Below, one piece after another: positions 61,801-64,000 of a stretch of 64,000 nucleotides of DNA (positions are counted from its first letter, which is position 1; each line of letters opens with the position of its first letter). A model generated the notes under the pieces. That model saw nothing but the letters and a program-made list of their open reading frames with translations. It was not told where the DNA came from and did not search any database. Source of the DNA: Hermetia illucens (Eukaryota > Arthropoda > Insecta > Diptera > Stratiomyidae); assembly GCF_905115235.1 (NCBI RefSeq), contig NC_051849.1, positions 44,381,017-44,445,016 on the forward strand, in the 5' to 3' direction. The translations under genes and the position numbers were made by a program.

Positions 61801-61946
61801 GAATTGACGGATGACTGTTATGGGACTCCTGAGTTCCCCAAACTGACTTACGTTAGACGACCCTTGATGTGTTCTACCCATTTATCGTGTGCCAAATAGC
61901 CCTCGCCGTCTAAGTCGAAAAGACGAAAGAAGTTTTGAAGGAATTC
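34900..61946 (-). CDS. Nox: Calcium-regulated NADPH oxidase (Nox5 type), 5' end not found
   Basis: Transmembrane flavocytochrome that moves electrons from NADPH to oxygen, giving superoxide; EF-hands make it Ca2+-gated. Exons, 5' to 3': 61852..61946, 56664..56738, 56221..56332, 49337..49457, 49100..49250, 48846..48931, 42448..42572, 42153..42361, 40788..42087, 40502..40716, 40377..40442, 40266..40327, 35326..35642, 35169..35265, 34900..35097. EF-hands: DLDGEGYLAHDKW, DKDNSGTISLQEF, DIDGDGLIQHLEL, DADPFHRGAITYE. Membrane part with haem histidines (LPLDHHIYLHKL, FVHTLMHLLNF). FAD site HPFTISSAPEQ; NADPH site DGPYGAPSSH, ATGIGVTPFASIL, FFWINRDQ, FYCGPPELGK; end FAFRKENF. A Ser/Pro-rich insert of nearly 300 residues separates FAD and NADPH parts. 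Phases fit except between 56221 and 49457, where an exon of length 3n+2 is missing (55714..55769 fits but is weak). About 1076 codons seen; more exons may lie upstream. Confidence 0.93.
35650..36670. other. Nox intron, no firm feature
   Basis: Part of the 4.6 kb intron 5' of the exon at 35326..35642. A plus-strand frame near 36370-36510 (VTAFGRRYYMNYCRTHS) may come from a LINE but I could not place it. Confidence 0.35.
36676..36728 (-). mobile_element. SINE 5' head (tRNA-like part)
   Basis: Minus strand CCGGATGGCTCAAGTGGTTAG, then AGCGCTAGACTGCCGTAGCG: the tRNA-like head of the SINE at 47481, with a better A box (TGGCTCAAGTGG). Only the head remains, and it abuts the X copy at 36738. Confidence 0.65.
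36738..37268 (-). mobile_element. Family X repeat, 3' two thirds
   Basis: Starts CAAGTCGAGAAACCGGAAGC after AAA, then TATATCCATATATTATG, CTTGGTAAGATCAGGCTC, ATATACTATTATTAAATTT, GGAAGGTATTTCGGAGCC and ATGAAAAAAAAGTTTTACAC. Lacks the GTCT microsatellite end. Close to the 13001 copy. Confidence 0.75.
37900..38370 (+). mobile_element. LINE fragment (R1/LOA-like, endonuclease-RT linker)
   Basis: Pieces SKPKRFKKLWV and TTYKVVM, then LKLAVNTRADWFTSGFETCF and GGVFPDY, equal to the region before the RT palm in R1-like LINEs (usual ALKLAVKTRPDLFA...GVFP). Decayed and cut at both ends. Confidence 0.6.
38560..40205 (+). mobile_element. LINE family B (RTE-like), longest copy
   Basis: Frames in order: KWIDKQKGLKTLLTAMSH (38720), the linker with TKELACGRKPFDVP, GFGGLLAKLFIAADLL-like (39140), VMIRATYNGAKCHVLH, SEDFDVQSGVRQDCMLPPILFLLVMDHV (RT), LDYANDICLFSHRAM (YADD box changed), YINGQSIDGLDQFV, and end parts near 40000. 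It ends GAATGGCAACCATATATATT, only about 60 bases from the Nox exon at 40266..40327. Several frame breaks. Confidence 0.8.
42580..43080. other. Nox intron, nothing recognised
   Basis: First part of the 6.3 kb intron between the Nox exons at 42448 and 48846. Short frames only. Confidence 0.4.
43085..44130 (-). mobile_element. Mariner/Tc1 superfamily transposase relic
   Basis: Minus-strand pieces: NPFTQQERGIMVSI, SRSAENIAAVEQDPKE, LTYTQAILNLKEEERIFHRKL, HEEPLHRLKVTAYCRNPAIF, QDDGTAPTARATINILKE and LGNIIFSA, matching the insect family with a DUF4817-type head and QQDGATAHTAR core. The right-hand end GGTGGGGCAAAAGTAATTAC at 43097 looks like an element end, but no inverse was found near 44130-44300. 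Many breaks; truncated at the 5' side of the gene. Confidence 0.75.
44135..45075. other. Nox intron, one unassigned frame
   Basis: A plus-strand frame at 44734..44928 (64 codons, MKITKRDSCSIQEADAMRC..., Lys-rich) ends at a GGTAAGTG donor-like site. I recognise no family; it may be chance. Nothing else seen. Confidence 0.3.
45080..46620 (+). mobile_element. LINE family B, second long copy
   Basis: Parallel to 38560: DHHLMVACVCLRVASATSRR-like endonuclease end, KPFDVP region lost, then FNAFKRSKAAGLDGLPVELFIT (45600), EIFPREWKKWIIVKIPKKG, SIDREQEGFRFGSSYIDHINTL, CTIDFEKVFDSVNRKCIWMAI, IRATYDGVALRENL, LDYADDICFLSHRAMDLG, then GVGRPDNISNEELGRCTGLPL and KWQWIGHTLRRGENC. The YADD box is intact but frames are broken throughout. 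In a Nox intron, antisense to the gene. Confidence 0.8.
46880..48035 (+). mobile_element. Penelope-like element, old copy interrupted by a SINE
   Basis: Plus-strand pieces DYDAAMLEKLRTEGYFELRR (47260) and HKMAIFPTMIHRLLSVPLSAE (47905) match the PLE at 18627 (KLTGGNYFELRND, MAAYGTMIHRLLTIPLTEE). The central RT is lost. A SINE with target duplication sits between the two pieces, so it inserted after the PLE. Confidence 0.65.
47481..47772 (+). mobile_element. tRNA-derived SINE, full length
   Basis: Flanked by a perfect 11-bp duplication AATGGAAATCG (47470..47480 and 47773..47783). The tRNA-like head has an A box in GAGTGGCTAGAGC and a good B box (GTGGTTCAAATCTC), i.e. an internal Pol III promoter. 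The body contains GATTTGACGTCGGATACCAG and GAAGTGCTCTAACACACTTC. The 3' end is GGATTGTTGTGCCAACG followed by ATT repeats. 292 bases including the tail. Reference copy for the family; others at 4149, 8060 and 36676. Confidence 0.88.
48040..48840. other. Nox intron, nothing recognised
   Basis: The 159-codon minus frame across 47771..48250 is the shadow of the PLE relic. The remainder up to the Nox exon at 48846 shows no motif. Confidence 0.4.
49640..51118 (+). mobile_element. R1-clade LINE, second copy, internally deleted
   Basis: Endonuclease piece INEPYRKCEPGG, VRDLIGEAAIWACGR (49700-49800), then RT pieces ALKVAVNPN, a GFRKGRST equivalent with IDAIKFVTGLSKDAIYGK, NVRNASNSGNWNLIRKSLVK, IPAYLADIDDSYLQGRRLWYD, VVGYADYIALVV, IDAKLNYKQHVQYVCEKTS and the end [13 protein letters not shown]. 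Deletions remove parts between blocks. It ends in TTCCTC plus poly-A, then the ACAAACGATAGACCG X motif, the same junction as the 13689 copy. Confidence 0.82.
51119..51165 (-). mobile_element. Family X terminal fragment
   Basis: Right after the R1-type poly-A: CAAACGATAGACCGTGAACC, AATTTTAATAAGGC. Only the terminal 45 bases or so of X are present and no X was seen 5' of the R1 copy. Confidence 0.6.
51170..52305. other. Unassigned intron/repeat sequence
   Basis: In the 6.8 kb Nox intron. No coding frame that I recognise; a 113-codon minus frame (51930..52271) has no familiar motif. Confidence 0.35.
52310..52990 (+). mobile_element. LINE family A, decayed copy (EN-RT linker)
   Basis: Parallel to 53430-54340 on the same strand (CTTGATGAATG, ACTCGGA(A/T)CACTATCT, GGCACGCGC, ATATGGAGGCGATCAACTA) with many substitutions and gaps. 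An older copy lying directly upstream of the better one. Confidence 0.7.
53070..55300 (+). mobile_element. LINE family A, best-preserved copy
   Basis: Endonuclease end (NDNGLWTIQLAGSHEMVVGS, TWASPDGTTFNQIDHVLIE) at 53190..53453; then a 307-codon frame 53819..54742 with the linker and RT: SPGADGITAKLVKYGG, QRGIICPIHKKEDITQCSN, YRGITLLSTIYKI, GPYQRGF, FIGFKAAYDSI (palm Asp changed to Gly), REFGIPKLIRL. About 400 bases with the YADD box are deleted near 54840, where a run of 15 G stands; the C terminus resumes (RRIFGPLHEDRRF-like) to LGMSNWWTSAQNRDVWSSLL and the end TTGTTGCGCCGTTGA. In a Nox intron, antisense to the gene. Confidence 0.85.
54885..54899 (+). repeat. 15-nt uninterrupted G run
   Basis: Sits at the point where the LINE A copy lost the segment between CTCAGGGACTGAGGG and AAGAATCATTCGAAG. 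Second long G run of the window, again inside a LINE. Confidence 0.95.
55305..56215. other. Nox intron, possible missing exon
   Basis: Minus-strand bases 55714..55769 lie behind TCTTGCAG and are followed by GTTGTG; they have the length and phase the Nox gap needs (SNREKHVIICTP...). A separate Cys-rich 87-codon minus frame at 55480..55743 overlaps it in another frame and matches nothing I know. Neither is convincing alone. Confidence 0.25.
56745..57635. other. Nox intron, nothing recognised
   Basis: No motif-bearing frame or known repeat seen between the Nox exon at 56664..56738 and the LINE at 57640. Confidence 0.4.
57640..59015 (+). mobile_element. LINE family D, RNase H-bearing (LOA/I group), 3' part
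   Basis: RT thumb pieces (LRVKRTCIGFYTCQRTFAKK, CPILTYDTIVWW), then RNase H: VFFTDGSKMVSGAGAEIFSD (58140), the AILADSQVAIKALYSA strand, FLWVLGHRNIEGNERAD-like (58430), and the end frame 58663..59013 with GNHTVGLCILYNSHCRNCEEE...RHFVCTCPTLARVRLRILGK, a CCHC-like knuckle. The catalytic DGS and ADSQ residues are visible, but frames are broken several times. Confidence 0.82.
59285..61095 (-). mobile_element. LINE family B, copy carrying a nested LINE
   Basis: Minus strand: FAGLDGLPA-like start (61075), pieces of the linker, then IIRAIYDDAKNFVMH, SAEFEVQSRLRQACILSPILFLLVIDDVLDTAL (60650-60530), CSYLNNKTKLKLFC, LLYGSSTWK at 60430. After the insertion it resumes at 59537 with STWKVTTSVTR, ESTVSRWPTSGSS, and ends GGGGTGAATGGCAACCATAT near 59285. 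Internal deletion removes the YADD part. Confidence 0.82.
59538..60424 (-). mobile_element. I-group LINE 3' end (RNase H), nested in LINE B
   Basis: Exactly bounded by a 13-bp duplication AGCACATGGAAAG on the minus strand (plus coordinates 59525..59537 and 60425..60437). 887 bases, 5'-truncated inside RNase H: begins EGSGAGVYLSNKNEKW, then YSDNQAALKAL, VELLWVPGHCGLEGNEISDALAKEG, and a CCHC-type end (CRCIVGILRGHNTLAGHMF, YPSCNEEAESTQHFLCECP) to ESGIFR and a stop at 59625. The 3'UTR ends with TATA(CA)n. The coding part is unbroken, so this insertion is young relative to its neighbours. Confidence 0.92.
61100..61850. other. Nox intron, nothing recognised
   Basis: Between the LINE B copy and the first seen Nox exon. 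AT-rich, no motif. Confidence 0.4.
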
Positions 61947-62219
61947 CTGAAATGAATAAAGCGATGTTTTGATTAGCATTTAGAAATAAAAGGCCCGGGG
62001 AAACGCCTAAATTGTATGTGAAATCAATAACTTGGGTTTTGAAGTAACAGTTGCACAATAACCGAAAAATATTTTGCCTTTGTTACAGGGTTTCGTTACG
62101 TGTCATGTCGTTTTGTTTGTTGTAATATAGTTCCGGCTTAATAAGAATAGAAGATTGTTGGAAACCAAACTAATATTCTGAATAATTATGTAGACGATTA
62201 ACGAAAAAAGTTTATTAGC

Positions 62220-63692
62220 AAGGATTATCAAATCTCTGAAAACGGTTGTAGCTATTGACACCAAATTTAATAAAAAGGTGGGAACTGTGAACGCTGACGC
62301 TAACAGTGAGTTACATCATTCTGCTCGAATTTAAGGGGTGTCCCCATACACCAAATATATTCATGTGGAGTGTTTAAGCGATTTCACCCGATTTTCTCCA
62401 GCAGCCGCATCTTTGGAGCTAGCCCCATGAAACCCAGTCTGCCTGCGCATTTAACCTCTTCCGTCGTTACGTCACATGCTATGCAAATGGCCTTTTTGGA
62501 CATCACGAGATTCTTTTCCGCCATTGCATCAGCATGTTACTTACCAAATGGTATATTTGGCCTCGACATGACTTTCTTCCGTGTCAGCAATTCGCAGCGC
62601 AACAGCAGGTGTCGATTTGCCGCCAACAACCAAATTTATAATAATAAACAAGTGTTATTGTGTTGTGTACAAGAACACTTTCAAAGCAATGTGTAAACAC
62701 GGAAGGGTCAAACATAGGTGACTTAAAGAATAGCATTACTTTTAATTTGGAGTAGTCAAAAAGCCTCTGAACAGAGCTAAAGTGTTCTAACCGAGAACAC
62801 TTTATTTCGCGCGGTAATTACTTTAACTCGCTTATGAAATTAATTAGTAAAAACTGTTAAAAAGAAAAAAAATAGAATATTGTGCTTAGAAATAAAAGGT
62901 TTGTTGAAGTGGAGTCGCGAGTGTTTTCTTTAACTTAATCCAAGCCAATCAAGTAAGTATTATTCCTAACCTTTTAGCGTTTTCTGTTTCAGTAGTGTTT
63001 GATTACCCCATCGTTCCGAAGTTAAGTTTCGGCAACCCGGAACGAGAGCAACCACGGTCCTCTAATTAAACATCCAGGAGCTAGTGCGCGAGCTTGCCCA
63101 ACGCCCAAGCAGGGTAGTTCACTGGAAGAGGCCGTTTAGAAGAACGCTGAAACATGGAGTATCAAATGAAAGGTTTCGATTAGTACTTTCCGAACCCGAA
63201 TTGTGACATTTGTTGAAGGGGGGTCGAAAATGATCATTTTTGAACGGATCCATTCTCAGAAACTACCCAACCCAAATCTGTATATTCAGAAGGCTACCAC
63301 TATATAGTGCCTAGGCTCCGAGACACTCTACATACCGATATCTGTTCAAATAAAGTTAATAATAGTATATTACAATAATTTTTAGTAATTGACTGTAGAA
63401 TCCCCTTTAAGTTCAACCTAGCATCACCAAGCAGCAATGTAGGCCATAAGAGCATGATCCTACCAAGTTTGGTGGAAATCTCCTTATTACTAACAAAGTT
63501 TTAATAGGTCAAAGTTGCCCCTTCTTTGCAAATTCAAAACTTTGAATGTCATTATCACCCGAAAGTGTATATTCTTACATAATATATGCATATACTACGT
63601 GCTCCGTGCTTATGTACACTCGAATGTATTTATAAAAGAAATATACAAAAACTTTCATACTTGAAGCGTCCTGCTTTCGGTTTCCTGACATG
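62220..63692 (+). mobile_element. Family X repeat split by a solo-LTR-like fossil
   Basis: Left part: GACACCAAATTTAATAAAAAG, GGTGGGAACTGTGAACGCTG, CAGTGAGTTACAT; right part from 63155: ATCAAATGAAAGG, CTACCAAGTTTGGTGG, ATAATATATGCATATACTAC, to CGGTTTCCTGACATG followed by T. The parts join on the X consensus when the 784-bp insert and one TGGAG are removed. The first hairpin end is degraded. Confidence 0.72.
62371..63154. mobile_element. Solo-LTR-like fossil (LTR retroelement, family unknown)
   Basis: 784 bases starting TGTTT and ending AAACA, i.e. TG...CA with short inverted ends, flanked by the 5-bp duplication TGGAG (62366..62370 and 63155..63159). No internal coding region is present, so it looks like a solo LTR left by recombination. 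It is younger than the X copy that holds it. Family not identified. Confidence 0.55.
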
Positions 63693-64000
63693 TTTTTTTC
63701 AATTGCTTGTTGATAATTAATAAAAATCTTTCTTTTATACATATCTACCATATCACTCCTAGAGGACGGTCCTCTATTGAGCTCTATGGCAAGGTTTAAT
63801 AATGAAAAATTGAATATTAAATTCACTCGGTTCGCTCCATTGTGAATTGTTTTTGAATCTTCATTTTTACAATAGCTTTTATCAATTTAGTATGCTGAAC
63901 ATTTTGATTATTTTAATTGTAAGCTATTTAATTATTTCCTTTTCTTTTTAATAGTTACTTAATTATTTACTTTCAGGTAATTGCCTTACTTTACTACTAT
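63693..64000. other. Right edge, nothing recognised
   Basis: AT-rich sequence after the X copy; upstream Nox exons, if any, should lie beyond the window. Confidence 0.35.

Noticed and set aside
62370-62696. 108-codon frame at the left of the LTR-like insert
   Set aside because: Composition and position fit a non-coding LTR; no motif.
63000-63080. Stretch recalling 5S rRNA (GAAGTTAAGTTTCGGC)
   Set aside because: Only a short chance resemblance; the 5S internal control region and length are absent.
1-64000. CRISPR arrays, operons, bacterial-type promoters or phage genes
   Set aside because: No regularly spaced short repeats and no prokaryotic gene layout; introns, SINEs and animal genes show a eukaryotic nuclear sequence.

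Overview
The window looks like a piece of a repeat-rich insect nuclear genome, most likely a fly (Diptera). Its genes have short consensus introns plus a few very long ones, and its product families (Nox5-type oxidase, IBTK, NEURL2, CHCHD1) are animal. The repeats are typical of Diptera: R1-type and RTE-like LINEs, a Penelope element, maT and Tc1 transposons, and a mini-me-like repeat with a GTCT microsatellite. I cannot name the species. Coordinates with splice sites come from reading phases by hand; family names of decayed repeats are less certain.

Layout. 1-7500: minus-strand F-box/LRR gene whose 3' end lies off the left edge; its roughly 6 kb first coding intron is filled with LINE, SINE and Tc1 copies. 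7560-11600: mostly non-genic, with decayed repeats. 11620-15677: minus-strand NEURL2 gene (NHR domain plus SOCS box, three exons), head to head with CHCHD1/mS37 at 15981-16337 (+). 16425-20633: LINE, then a Penelope element inside a mini-me-like repeat. 21085-21155: tRNA-Thr(UGU), minus strand. 21605-29449: complete ten-exon IBTK gene (+), exon lengths summing to 1206 codons plus a stop. 29590-34200: intergenic, with a minus-strand LINE. 34900-61946 and perhaps beyond: minus-strand Nox5-type NADPH oxidase, 15 coding exons seen over 27 kb, with introns crowded by LINEs, SINEs, DNA transposons and Penelope pieces. 62220-63692: mini-me-like repeat split by a solo-LTR-like fossil.

The host genes are unrelated in function and not operon-like; the only likely shared control is the roughly 300 bp between the divergent NEURL2 and CHCHD1 starts. 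The most informative signal is how the repeats are nested. One mini-me-like family (called X here) hosts a Penelope copy, an R1-type LINE and an LTR, while one X copy sits in a Tc1 transposon. A tRNA-derived SINE appears to share its 3' tail with the commonest LINE (family A). A 5'-truncated RNase H LINE inside another LINE creates a long fused open frame that could be mistaken for a gene.
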